Position numbers and translations under genes: made by a program. DNA of 64,000 nucleotides from Amycolatopsis oliviviridis (lineage in GTDB: Bacteria > Actinomycetota > Actinomycetes > Mycobacteriales > Pseudonocardiaceae): assembly GCF_014654365.1 (NCBI RefSeq), contig NZ_BNAY01000009.1:248001-312000 (forward strand), given 5' to 3'. Each line of letters opens with the position of its first letter. The stretch's first letter is position 1. The notes under the pieces were generated by a model. It was not told where the DNA came from. It did no database searches and saw only the letters and a program-made list of their open reading frames with translations. Positions 25,500-33,927 of this stretch are shown piece after piece.

Positions 25500-26635
25500 G
25501 TGAACTCGACGCCGATCGGATCGCGCGGTCGTATCTCCTGCGCGTGGCCGAGCCCCCGGCGCCCGCCCTGGTCGGTTTCGTCGGCGAACACGGCCCGATC
25601 GCCGCCGCGGAACGGGTGTCGCGCGCGGATTGCCCGCCGAAGGTGCGCGACGAGACGGCCGCGAGGCGAGCGCACGACTACGCCGAGCGAGATCTGGAGC
25701 GGGCGGCCGCGGGCGAGACCAGGCTCGTCATCCCGGAAGACGACGAATGGCCGGCCTGGCCGCTGCTCTCGCTGGCCGTCGCGCAGAGCAGGGGCGTCTC
25801 CGGCGCGGCACCGCCGCTGGCGCTCTGGGTGCGCGGTCCGGCCAGGCTCGACGAGGCGGTCGACCAGGCGATCGCGATCGTCGGCGCCCGTGCGGCGACC
25901 GAGTACGGCGAGCACAACGCGGCCGAGCTGGGGTATCACCTGGCGAGCCGCGGGATCCCGGTGTTCTCGGGGGCGGCGTACGGCATCGACGGTGCGGCCC
26001 ACCGGGGCGCGCTGAGCGCGGACGGCACCACGGTCGCCCTGCTCGGCTGCGGGATCGACGCCGGGTACCCGGCGCAGCACTCGACCCTGTTGCGCACCAT
26101 CGGGAAAACCGGCGCGGTGGTGAGCGAGTACCCGCCGGGCACCTCGCCCGCGAGGCATCGCTTCCTCGTCCGGAACAGGCTCATCGCCGCGCTCACGGAA
26201 GGGACCGTCGTGGTCGAGGCGGGCAGGCGCAGCGGTGCGCGGAACACCGCCGGTACGGCAGTGGCCCTCGGCAAGGTCGTGATGGCGATGCCGGGACCGG
26301 TCTCGTCGGGGATGTCCGCCGGCTGCCACGCGCTGATCCGTGAAGGCGAGGCCACGCTGGTGACCTCGGTCGACGAGATCCTCGAGACCGCGGGACGGCT
26401 GGGACAAGCGGGCACGGATCCGCCGAAACCGCGCCGCCACACCGATCGGCTCGGTCCGGAGGCACTGCGAGTGCACGACGCGCTGTCCGAACGGTCGGCG
26501 AGGCCCGAGGAACGGATCGCCGCCGAATCCGGCGTCCCGGTCGAGCGCGTCCGCTCGCTGCTTCCCGAACTGGAACTAGATGGCTTCGCGGAAAGAAGTG
26601 ACACAGGGTGGCGAAGACGGCCTGCCAAGACCTGA
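25496..26635 (+). CDS. dprA: DNA-processing protein DprA
   Basis: 379 residues from ATG 25496, which overlaps the comM stop (ATGA). A Rossmann-like DprA core spans AIAIVGARAATEYGEHNAAE, GIPVFSGAAYGIDGAAHRGA and RFLVRNRLIAALTEGTVVVE; the C-terminal winged-helix-like domain follows (IAAESGVPVERVRSLLPELE). DprA loads RecA on incoming single-stranded DNA. Presence with comM fits a DNA-uptake or recombination role even in species not known to be competent. Confidence 0.94.
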   Translation: MSELDADRIARSYLLRVAEPPAPALVGFVGEHGPIAAAERVSRADCPPKVRDETAARRAHDYAERDLERAAAGETRLVIPEDDEWPAWPLLSLAVAQSRGVSGAAPPLALWVRGPARLDEAVDQAIAIVGARAATEYGEHNAAELGYHLASRGIPVFSGAAYGIDGAAHRGALSADGTTVALLGCGIDAGYPAQHSTLLRTIGKTGAVVSEYPPGTSPARHRFLVRNRLIAALTEGTVVVEAGRRSGARNTAGTAVALGKVVMAMPGPVSSGMSAGCHALIREGEATLVTSVDEILETAGRLGQAGTDPPKPRRHTDRLGPEALRVHDALSERSARPEERIAAESGVPVERVRSLLPELELDGFAERSDTGWRRRPAKT

Positions 26636-26740
26636 CTGGCCTACACCCGAGACGCCATCCCGGCACGATCCGACCACGGACACCGCAACAGGGCGCGGCG
26701 ATGCTTGACCATCCGCCGTACATCGCGCAGCGTGATCGGC

Positions 26741-27736
26741 ATGCCGTCGACCGAAGGTCCCCACGGCACGGGAAAACGCGCCCGCAGACCCGATCTGCGC
26801 GCCGCCCGTGCGGCGCTTCCGCAGCCTGCCCGGAAGCTGATCGACGACTACGAGCGGCACCTTTCCCTGGAGCGCGGGCTCTCCGCGCACACGGTGCGTG
26901 CCTATCTCGGCGATGTCGTGTCGCTGATGGGGTTCGTGGACGGGAACGGCGGCCGGTTCGAGGATCTCGACATCGGGACGCTGCGTGGCTGGCTGGCCAG
27001 GCAACGCGAAGAGGGGGCCAGCCGGACGACCCTGGCCAGGCGGGCGGCGGCGGCCCGCACCTTCACCGCGTGGGCCCACCGGGGCGGCGCGCTCGCGTCC
27101 GATCCGGGCGGGCGGCTGGTGGCGCCGCGCGCGCACCGCAAGCTTCCCGGGGTCCTCCGCGCGGAACAGGCGAGCGAGGTCATGCGCTCCTCAGCCGCCG
27201 GTGCCGAACAGCGCGACCCGGTGGCCTTGAGGGACAGTGCCATCGTGGAACTGCTCTACGCCACCGGCGTGCGGGTCTCTGAGCTGTGCGGGCTGGACGT
27301 CGGCGACGTCGACTTCTCCCGCCGGGTCGTGCTTGTGCTGGGCAAGGGCGGCAAGGAACGCGTCGTGCCGTTCGGTGTCCCCGCCGAAACGGCTTTACGG
27401 GCGTGGCTGGACGAAGGCAGGGGCAAACTCGCCGCCGAACCGAAGGGAGCGGCCGAAGCCGCGCTCTTCCTGGGGGCGAGGGGAGGCAGGCTCGACCCGC
27501 GGGCGGCCCGCCGGGTCGTGCACGACGCCGTCGGCTCGGTTCCGGGCGCGAACGACATGGGGCCGCATGGCCTGAGGCATTCGGCGGCCACTCATCTGCT
27601 CGAAGGCGGTGCCGATCTTCGGAGCGTTCAGGAACTGCTTGGTCACGCTACGCTGGCCACAACGCAGCTCTACACTCATGTGACCGTCGATCGGCTGAAG
27701 GCGATCCACGACCGCGCGCACCCCCGGGCCCGATGA
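26741..27736 (+). CDS. xerC: tyrosine recombinase XerC
   Basis: 331 residues from ATG 26741; a TTG at 26705 would add 12 residues. N-terminal SAM-like domain (YERHLSLERGLSAHTVRAYL), then the catalytic domain with Arg in YATGVRVSELCG, Lys in GKGGKERVVPF, HxxR in HGLRHSAATHLLEG, His in ELLGHATLATTQ and the nucleophile in LYTHV. XerC/XerD resolve chromosome dimers at dif; no dif-like site was noticed here. It overlaps or abuts whiG. Confidence 0.92.
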   Translation: MPSTEGPHGTGKRARRPDLRAARAALPQPARKLIDDYERHLSLERGLSAHTVRAYLGDVVSLMGFVDGNGGRFEDLDIGTLRGWLARQREEGASRTTLARRAAAARTFTAWAHRGGALASDPGGRLVAPRAHRKLPGVLRAEQASEVMRSSAAGAEQRDPVALRDSAIVELLYATGVRVSELCGLDVGDVDFSRRVVLVLGKGGKERVVPFGVPAETALRAWLDEGRGKLAAEPKGAAEAALFLGARGGRLDPRAARRVVHDAVGSVPGANDMGPHGLRHSAATHLLEGGADLRSVQELLGHATLATTQLYTHVTVDRLKAIHDRAHPRAR

Positions 27737-27843
27737 TGCCGGGGAGGACTCGGCAGGTGACCCGGCGGCCCGGACCGGCGGCGCACGCGCATCCGCACGA
27801 GCACGGAGAACACGCTGAGTCGCATGCTGAGAACGGCGGTCCG

Positions 27844-28692
27844 ATGACCGCCGACCCACATGTCACCGAAGCCGCCGGGAAACACAGTCCCGGCGGAAGC
27901 GGTCCTGCCGTCGCGCCCGGAGCGCGGACGGCCTACGAGGTGGACGCCGGGATCCAGGCGTTGTGGCGGGAGTTCACCGAATCGCCGGACCAGATCGTGC
28001 GCGACAGGCTCGTCCTGCACTACGCCCCGCTCGTCAAATACGTCGCGGGCCGGGTCGGCACCGGCCTGCCGACCCACGTCGACGTCGGTGACCTGATCCA
28101 ATCCGGGATCTTCGGCCTGGTCGACGCGATCGAGAAGTTCGAACCCGCCAGGGGCCTGCGGTTCGAGACCTACGCCATGCAGCGCATCCGGGGCGCGATC
28201 CTCGACGATCTCCGTTCCCAGGACTGGGTGCCCAGGGCGGTGCGCAGCAAGGCCCGCGAGGCCGAGCGCGCGCTGGAACGCCTCGGCGCCCGGCTGAACC
28301 GCACGCCGACCGACGCCGAACTGGCGGCCGAGCTCGAAATCAGCGTCGACGACCTGCGCGAGTTCTACGGCCAGCTGCAGCTGACCAGCGTCATCGCACT
28401 GGAAGACCTCGTCGCCGCCGGCAAGGACAGCGGCTCGCTGGTCGACACCCTGCCCGACGACGGGGCCGTCGACCCGGTGGCCGTCCTGGTCGACCAGGAC
28501 AACCGCCGCCAGCTGGCGCAGGCGATCGCCCAGCTCACCGAACGCGACCGGATCGTGGTCGGGCTCTACTACTTCGAGAGCCTGACACTCGCCGAGATCG
28601 GCAAGGTCCTCGGCGTCACCGAGTCCCGGGTCAGCCAGCTGCACACCCGCGCCGTCATGCGGCTGCGCGCGAAACTGGTCGAACAGACCTAG
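27844..28692 (+). CDS. whiG: FliA/WhiG family RNA polymerase sigma factor
   Basis: 282 residues from ATG 27844. An upstream in-frame ATG at 27733 overlaps the xerC stop and would add a His-rich 37-residue extension (AHAHPHEHGEHAESH); its lower third-position GC makes me prefer the shorter form, but coupling favours the longer. Region 2 is DLIQSGIFGLVDAIEKFEPA with FETYAMQRIRGAILDDLRSQ; region 4 is LTLAEIGKVLGVTESRVSQL. In Streptomyces WhiG starts the sporulation programme in aerial hyphae and is restrained by an anti-sigma factor with cyclic di-GMP. No such partner is nearby. Confidence 0.92.
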   Translation: MTADPHVTEAAGKHSPGGSGPAVAPGARTAYEVDAGIQALWREFTESPDQIVRDRLVLHYAPLVKYVAGRVGTGLPTHVDVGDLIQSGIFGLVDAIEKFEPARGLRFETYAMQRIRGAILDDLRSQDWVPRAVRSKAREAERALERLGARLNRTPTDAELAAELEISVDDLREFYGQLQLTSVIALEDLVAAGKDSGSLVDTLPDDGAVDPVAVLVDQDNRRQLAQAIAQLTERDRIVVGLYYFESLTLAEIGKVLGVTESRVSQLHTRAVMRLRAKLVEQT

Positions 28693-28740
28693 GCGCGCCC
28701 GGTCGTGAGGGGTGAGGACGGTTCTAACCGGCTTTACCGC

Positions 28741-29349
28741 TCACGGGTCTCCTTCCCACGGTTTGAGGCGGATTTCGGACGGTTCGCCGATCAGCGCGAG
28801 CGGATCGACGTACTCCTCGCCCCGCCGGACACCGAAATGCAGGCACGCCGGTCCGGGGCAGCCCGGATGGCCGGCGACGAGCGTTCCGAGCACCTGGCCG
28901 CGGTAAACCTGATCACCCACCGTCACCGTCGGGGCGAGTGGCAGGTACGTGGTGCGCAGGCCTCCTTCGTGATCGATCGAAACCACGCCGCGGCCCGCCA
29001 CCTGCCCGGCGAACATCACCACGCCCTCGGCGGCCGCGAGCACGTTCGCGCCCGGCGCGGCGGCGAGGTCGACGCCCCGGTGACCGGGACCGTAAGGCGT
29101 CGACGGCGGCTCGAAGTACCTGGTGACGCTGGGTGCCGGCGAGAGCGGCCAGGAGAGGCGGCCTTGCGGGGAGGGCGCGCCTCTGGCCGTTCCCGGCATC
29201 GCCGAAGCGGTCAGGAGCGCGAGCACGGTCGCGAGGATCGTGAGGCGGGCGAGGCGCCGGGGACGCCCCGGGCGGCGGTGCCTGCCGCCGGTGCGGTCGA
29301 TCGCGAAGGAATGCCTGGTGACAGGGCGGGAACAGGACGTCATCGTCAT
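28741..29349 (-). CDS. secreted M23 (LytM-like) peptidase-fold protein, altered zinc motif
   Basis: 202 residues from ATG 29349. A basic N-terminus and hydrophobic segment LTILATVLALLTASAMPGTA form a signal peptide (unusually long n-region of about 35 residues). The mature part has GHRGVDLAAAPGANVLAAAE, giving the H-x3-D zinc ligands, and PACLHFGVRRGEEYVDPL where the usual HxH motif reads C-L-H. One ligand/catalytic His is therefore replaced. The same change is common, to my recollection, in actinobacterial M23 proteins at this locus next to rpsB. It may bind peptidoglycan or activate a hydrolase rather than cut. It is convergent with whiG. Confidence 0.85.
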   Translation of the reverse strand: MTMTSCSRPVTRHSFAIDRTGGRHRRPGRPRRLARLTILATVLALLTASAMPGTARGAPSPQGRLSWPLSPAPSVTRYFEPPSTPYGPGHRGVDLAAAPGANVLAAAEGVVMFAGQVAGRGVVSIDHEGGLRTTYLPLAPTVTVGDQVYRGQVLGTLVAGHPGCPGPACLHFGVRRGEEYVDPLALIGEPSEIRLKPWEGDP

Positions 29350-29731
29350 GTGTTCCAGCCTGGGGGCACGGCGTGGCGTGCGGGGCGCGCCGAAAGAATC
29401 TGTGGATAACCGAGCCGGTTGTGGACAACCCCTCTCATCAGGGGCTGCCGGTGCGGTACCCGGTGGCGACAGGGAGTAGACTCTTTTGCGCGGTCCGCGG
29501 CAGCGGGCTGACTTCGCGTGCACGTGCGCGCTCCCGATGGCCGATCTCCTCACGGAGGGTCAGGACAGCCGGGGGTACACGGTCCGGCGGTCCCTGGGGT
29601 CACTTCACTCCCGGGTCCGGGCCCGAGCATCTGCACCAGGGCGATCGGCCACCCGGCCGAGAGCGACGAACCGAGCAAGCGCGTTCCGGCCCGGCCGGGC
29701 GCGCACGACACAGAAGAGGTTGATTCCGGCA
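29350..29731. other. 382-base intergenic region before rpsB
   Basis: No gene. It holds the divergent starts of the M23-like gene and rpsB, a pair of DnaA-box-like sites (29401-29428), and a possible -10 element TAGACT at 29477-29482 without a clear -35. About 250 bases would be left as an rpsB leader, long enough for autoregulatory RNA, but I could not define a structure by eye. Confidence 0.6.
29401..29428 (-). promoter_or_regulatory. pair of DnaA-box-like sites between M23-like gene and rpsB
   Basis: On the minus strand TTGTCCACA (29428-29420) and TTATCCACA (29409-29401) are direct repeats ten bases apart, the same two nonamers as upstream of yraN but in the opposite order. They lie about 50 bases before the M23-like gene and about 300 before rpsB. 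Confidence 0.55.
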
Positions 29732-30598
29732 ATGGCCGTCGTCACCATGAAGCAGCTGCTCGACAGCGGCGTGCACTTCGGGCACCAGACCCGTCGGTGG
29801 AACCCGAAGATGAAGCGCTACATCTTCACCGAGCGCAACGGCATCTACATCATCGACCTGCAGCAGACGCTGACGTACATCGACCGTGCGTTCGAGTTCA
29901 TCAAGGAAACCGTCGCGCACGGCGGCACCATCATGTTCGTCGGCACGAAGAAGCAGGCTCAGGAAGCCATCGCCTCCGAGGCCTCGCGCGTGGGCATGCC
30001 CTACGTGAACCAGCGCTGGCTCGGCGGCATGCTGACCAACTTCCAGACGGTGCACAAGCGTCTTCTCCGCCTGAAGGAGCTCGAGTCGCAGGAGCAGACC
30101 GGCGGCTTCGCGGGTCTGACCAAGCGCGAAATCCTCACGCTCACCCGTGAGAAGGACAAGCTCGAGAAGACCCTCGGCGGTATCCGCGACATGGCCAAGG
30201 TGCCGAGCATCGTGTGGATCGTCGACACGAAGAAGGAGCACATCGCCGTCGGCGAGGCTCGCAAGCTGAACATCCCGGTCGTCGCGATCCTGGACACCAA
30301 CTGCGATCCGGACGAGGTCGACTACCCGATCCCGGGTAACGACGACGCGATCCGTTCGGCCGCGCTGCTGACCAAGGTCGTGGCCGAGGCCGCCGCCGCC
30401 GGTCTGATGGCCCGCTCCAGCCGCAACGGTTCCTCCGCCGACGCCAAGCCCGAGGCGGGCGTCGCCACGGACGAGCCGCTGGCCGAGTGGGAGAAGGAGC
30501 TGCTCGCCGGCTCCGAGACCGCCGCCGCGGACGCCAAGGAAGCCGCCGCCGCGACCGGCGCCGAGGCCCCGGCCGAGCAGGCCACCGCCTCCTCCTGA
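29732..30598 (+). CDS. rpsB: 30S ribosomal protein uS2
   Basis: 288 residues from ATG 29732, which gives the family start MAVVTMKQLLDSGVHFGHQT. Conserved RWNPKMKRYIFTERNGIYII, VNQRWLGGMLTNFQTVHKRL and VVAILDTNCDPDEVDYPIPG are present; the last 50 residues are an Ala/Glu-rich tail. First gene of rpsB-tsf-pyrH-frr-cdsA; a strong hairpin separates it from tsf. Confidence 0.97.
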   Translation: MAVVTMKQLLDSGVHFGHQTRRWNPKMKRYIFTERNGIYIIDLQQTLTYIDRAFEFIKETVAHGGTIMFVGTKKQAQEAIASEASRVGMPYVNQRWLGGMLTNFQTVHKRLLRLKELESQEQTGGFAGLTKREILTLTREKDKLEKTLGGIRDMAKVPSIVWIVDTKKEHIAVGEARKLNIPVVAILDTNCDPDEVDYPIPGNDDAIRSAALLTKVVAEAAAAGLMARSSRNGSSADAKPEAGVATDEPLAEWEKELLAGSETAAADAKEAAAATGAEAPAEQATASS

Positions 30599-30606
30599 TC
30601 CACCTG

Positions 30607-30638
30607 CCCGTGGGGCCGCCTCCGGGCGGCCCCACGGG
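30607..30638 (+). terminator. hairpin between rpsB and tsf
   Basis: Perfect 14-base arms CCCGTGGGGCCGCC (30607-30620) and its complement (30625-30638) with a TCCG loop. It probably attenuates rather than ends transcription into tsf, since the pair is normally co-transcribed. Confidence 0.7.
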
Positions 30639-30689
30639 TGACTTCCCCAAAAGACTTCTCGTACCTGAAAAAGGACGGACACACCCACG

Positions 30690-31514
30690 ATGGCGAACTA
30701 CACCGCCGCAGACGTGAAGCGTCTCCGGGAGCTGACCGGCTCCGGCATGATGAACTGCAAGAAGGCGCTGGAGGAGAACGACGGCGACTTCGACAAGGCC
30801 GTCGAGTTCCTGCGCATCAAGGGCGCCAAGGACGTCGGCAAGCGCGCCGAGCGCGCCACCGCCGAGGGCCTCGTCGCCGGTGACGGCGGCGTGCTGATCG
30901 AGCTCGACTCCGAGACCGACTTCGTCGCGAAGAACGAGGACTTCCAGGCCCTCGCCGCGAAGATCGTCGAGGTCGCGAAGGCCGAGAAGACCAGCGATGT
31001 CGAGAAGCTGAAGGCCGCCTCGCTCGACGGCAAGACCGTCGACGAGCAGGTCCAGGAGCTGGCCGCCCGTATCGGCGAGAAGCTCGAGCTGCGCCGTGTC
31101 GCCGCTTACGAGGGCACGACCACCACGTACCTGCACCGTCGCGGTGCGGACCTTCCCCCCGCCGTCGGCGTGCTCATCGAGTACACCGGTGAGGGCGAGG
31201 CCGCCGCCGAGGCCGCTCGTGGCGCCGCCATGCAGGTCGCCGCGCTCAAGGCGAAGTACCTCACTCGTGAAGAGGTCCCGGCCGACATCGTCGAGAACGA
31301 GCGTCGCGTCGCCGAGGCGACCGCCCGCGAAGAGGGCAAGCCGGAGCAGGCCATGCCCAAGATCATCGAGGGCAAGGTCAACGCCTACTACAAGGACAAC
31401 GTCCTGCTCGAGCAGCCGTCGGTCAAGGACAACAAGAAGACCGTCAAGGCCCTGCTCGACGAGGCCGGCGTGGCCGTGAGCCGGTTCGCCCGGTTCGAGG
31501 TCGGCCAGGCCTGA
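30690..31514 (+). CDS. tsf: translation elongation factor Ts
   Basis: 274 residues. UBA-like N-terminus VKRLRELTGSGMMNCKKALE, then the core TDFVAKNEDFQALAAKI that contacts EF-Tu, and the dimerisation part ending VSRFARFEVGQA. It is the GDP/GTP exchange factor of EF-Tu. ATG at 30690 with AAAAAGGACG upstream. Confidence 0.97.
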   Translation: MANYTAADVKRLRELTGSGMMNCKKALEENDGDFDKAVEFLRIKGAKDVGKRAERATAEGLVAGDGGVLIELDSETDFVAKNEDFQALAAKIVEVAKAEKTSDVEKLKAASLDGKTVDEQVQELAARIGEKLELRRVAAYEGTTTTYLHRRGADLPPAVGVLIEYTGEGEAAAEAARGAAMQVAALKAKYLTREEVPADIVENERRVAEATAREEGKPEQAMPKIIEGKVNAYYKDNVLLEQPSVKDNKKTVKALLDEAGVAVSRFARFEVGQA

Positions 31515-31543
31515 TCCAGGCGCGGAACACAAAGAATCACCAC

Positions 31544-31580
31544 TGTGCCCCGTCTCCGTCCATCGGGGACGGGGCACAGT
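31544..31580 (+). terminator. terminator after tsf
   Basis: Arms CTGTGCCCCGTCTCCG (31544-31559) and 31565-31580 pair over 16 bases with one G-U and a 5-base loop, between tsf and pyrH. It separates the translation genes from pyrH-frr-cdsA. Confidence 0.7.
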
Positions 31581-31608
31581 CGGGTTTCAGAGCATTAGGG
31601 AGGGCGAC

Positions 31609-32352
31609 ATGGGTGTCCGGGTCGAAGGCGGATACCGGCGGGTGCTGCTGAAACTGGGCGGCGAGATGTTCGGCGGCGGTTCCATCGGGGTTGATCCGGA
31701 TGTGGTGCACTCGGTCGCCCAGCAGATCGCCGACGTCGCACGCACGGGCGTGCAGATCGCCGTCGTGATCGGCGGCGGCAACTACTTCCGCGGCGCGGAA
31801 CTGTCGCAGCGCGGCATGGACCGTGACCGCGCCGACTACATGGCGATGCTCGGCACCGTCATGAACTGCCTGGCGCTGCAGGACTTCCTGGAGAAGGAGG
31901 GCCTGCCCACCCGGGTGCAGACCGCCATCACCATGGGGCAGGTCGCCGAGCCGTACATCCCGCGCCGCGCCGAGCGTCACCTGGAGAAGGGTCGCGTCGT
32001 CATCTTCGGCGCCGGGGTCGGCATGCCGTACTTCTCGACCGACACCGCCGCCGCGCAGCGCGCGCTCGAACTCGGCTGCGAAGCCGTCTTGATGGCGAAG
32101 GCCGTCGACGGCGTCTACACCGCGGACCCGAAGAGCGACCCGACCGCCGAGATGTTCCACGAGATCAGCCACCGCGAGGTGCTGGAACGGGACCTCAAGG
32201 TCGCCGACGCCACCGCGTTCAGCCTGTGCATGGACAACAACATGCCGATCATCGTGTTCAATCTGCTCACCGAGGGGAACATCGCCCGTGCGGTCAGCGG
32301 TGAGAGGATCGGCACCCTGGTCGACACCCCCGCCGACGGGGTGCCCGCGTAG
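31609..32352 (+). CDS. pyrH: UMP kinase
   Basis: 247 residues. LLKLGGEMFGGGSIGVDPDV and VVIGGGNYFRGAELSQRGMD bind the nucleotides; RADYMAMLGTVMNCLALQDF and AKAVDGVYTADPKSDPTAEM are the family signatures of the amino-acid-kinase fold. It makes UDP from UMP and is hexameric, activated by GTP and inhibited by UTP in relatives. ATG at 31609 with AGGGAGGGCGAC upstream. Confidence 0.97.
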   Translation: MGVRVEGGYRRVLLKLGGEMFGGGSIGVDPDVVHSVAQQIADVARTGVQIAVVIGGGNYFRGAELSQRGMDRDRADYMAMLGTVMNCLALQDFLEKEGLPTRVQTAITMGQVAEPYIPRRAERHLEKGRVVIFGAGVGMPYFSTDTAAAQRALELGCEAVLMAKAVDGVYTADPKSDPTAEMFHEISHREVLERDLKVADATAFSLCMDNNMPIIVFNLLTEGNIARAVSGERIGTLVDTPADGVPA

Positions 32353-32403
32353 TCCTGCTCTGATCTCCGTAATCGGTACGCATACACAACAACGGGAGTA
32401 GCC

Positions 32404-32961
32404 GTGATCGACGAGACCCTCCTCGACGCCGAGGAGAAGATGGAAAAAGCGGTGTCCGTCGCCAAGGAGGACCTGTCGTCGGTACGCACCGGCCGGGCCC
32501 ACCCGGGGATGTTCTCGCGCGTTGTCGTCGACTACTACGGCGCGCCGACCCCGCTGAACCAGCTGGCGGGCGTCAACATCCCCGAAGCCCGGATGGCGTT
32601 GATCAAGCCTTACGACCAGACCTCGCTGAACGCCATCGAGAAGGCGATCCGCGAGTCGGACCTCGGGGTCAACCCGAGCAACGACGGCAACGTGATCCGC
32701 ATCGTCATCCCGCAGCTCACCGAAGAGCGCCGCAAGGAGATGGTGAAGGTCGCCAAGTCCAAGGGTGAGGACGCCCGCGTCTCGATCCGCAGCGTGCGCC
32801 GCAAGGCCAAGGAAGAGCTGGACCGGATCAAGAAGGACGGCGAGGCGGGCGAGGACGAGGTCGTCCACGCCGAGAAGGAACTGCAGAACCTCACCGACTC
32901 GTACACGCACAAGGTCGACGAGCTGGTGAAACACAAGGAAGCCGAGCTACTCGAGGTCTGA
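32404..32961 (+). CDS. frr: ribosome recycling factor
   Basis: 185 residues, GTG at 32404, a normal full length. SSVRTGRAHPGMFSRVVVDY and GVNPSNDGNVIRIVIPQLTE are conserved, with the long coiled three-helix body RRKEMVKVAKSKGEDARVSI. It splits post-termination ribosomes with EF-G. The stop shares a base with the cdsA start (TGATG). Confidence 0.97.
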   Translation: MIDETLLDAEEKMEKAVSVAKEDLSSVRTGRAHPGMFSRVVVDYYGAPTPLNQLAGVNIPEARMALIKPYDQTSLNAIEKAIRESDLGVNPSNDGNVIRIVIPQLTEERRKEMVKVAKSKGEDARVSIRSVRRKAKEELDRIKKDGEAGEDEVVHAEKELQNLTDSYTHKVDELVKHKEAELLEV

Positions 32962-33881
32962 TGAGCCAGGTGAGCGAGGAACGCGAGGACCGGGTGGACG
33001 CCCCGGAACCGGTTCCGGCATCGGTGCCGGAGCCCGAAACCGTGCCGGAACCGGCACGGAAGGTTTCCCGTGCCGGCCGCAACCTGCCCGCCGCGATCGG
33101 GGTCGGGTTGCTGCTGGGGGCGGCGATCGTCACGTCCTTGCTCACCGTGCGCTTCCTGTTCATCGGCATCATCGCGATCGCGATAGCGGTCGGCACGATC
33201 GAGCTAGCCGGGGCACTGAAGCGCGCGGCGGGCATCCGGATCGCGCTGGTCCCGGTGCTCGTCGGCGGTCAGGCGATGATCTGGCTCGCCTGGCCGTACG
33301 GCCGCGAGGGCGCGCTGACGGCGTTCGTGCTGACAGTGCTCGTCTGCCTGCTGTGGCGGTTGCCCGGCGGGGCGGACGGCTACCTGCGCGACATCAGCGC
33401 CTCGGTCTTCGCCGCCGCGTACATCCCGCTTTTCGGGGCTTTCGCCGCGATGCTCGTCCCGCCGGAGGACGGTGTCGGCCGGGTCCTGGCGTTCATGATC
33501 GGCGTCGTCGCCTCGGACACCGGTGGCTACATCGCCGGCGTGCTGGGCGGCAAGCATCCGATGGCGCCCAGCATCAGCCCGAAGAAGACCTGGGAAGGTT
33601 TCGCCGGTTCGCTCGTGGCCGGTGTGGTCGCCGGCGCGCTGACCCTGAGCCTCCTGCTCGAGGGCCACGCCTGGCAGGGTGTGCTGTTCGGTGCGGCGAT
33701 CGTCTGCACGGCGACGCTGGGCGACCTCGTCGAGTCGCTGATCAAACGCGACCTCGGCGTGAAGGACATGGGGAACATGCTGCCGGGGCACGGCGGGCTG
33801 ATGGACCGGCTCGACTCGTTGCTCCCTTCGGCCGTCGTCTCCTGGCTGCTGCTTTCCGCGTTCGTCCCCGTCCCCTTGTAG
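32961..33881 (+). CDS. cdsA: phosphatidate cytidylyltransferase
   Basis: 306 residues with a Pro/Glu-rich cytoplasmic N-terminus of about 40 residues and eight or so membrane helices. The CDP-DAG synthase signature is at the C-terminus: SLIKRDLGVKDMGNMLPGHG followed by GLMDRLDS. It makes CDP-diacylglycerol for phospholipid and phosphatidylinositol synthesis. Translationally coupled to frr; the operon appears to end here. Confidence 0.95.
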   Translation: MSQVSEEREDRVDAPEPVPASVPEPETVPEPARKVSRAGRNLPAAIGVGLLLGAAIVTSLLTVRFLFIGIIAIAIAVGTIELAGALKRAAGIRIALVPVLVGGQAMIWLAWPYGREGALTAFVLTVLVCLLWRLPGGADGYLRDISASVFAAAYIPLFGAFAAMLVPPEDGVGRVLAFMIGVVASDTGGYIAGVLGGKHPMAPSISPKKTWEGFAGSLVAGVVAGALTLSLLLEGHAWQGVLFGAAIVCTATLGDLVESLIKRDLGVKDMGNMLPGHGGLMDRLDSLLPSAVVSWLLLSAFVPVPL

Positions 33882-33927
33882 GCGAAACCCGGGTGACAAG
33901 CCCGGTGCCCTGCGCCAAGGTCGGGGT

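Noticed and set aside
29401..29731. Replication origin near the DnaA boxes
   Set aside because: Only two boxes, no AT-rich unwinding element, and no dnaA, dnaN or gyrase genes; neighbours are rpsB-tsf, far from a typical oriC.
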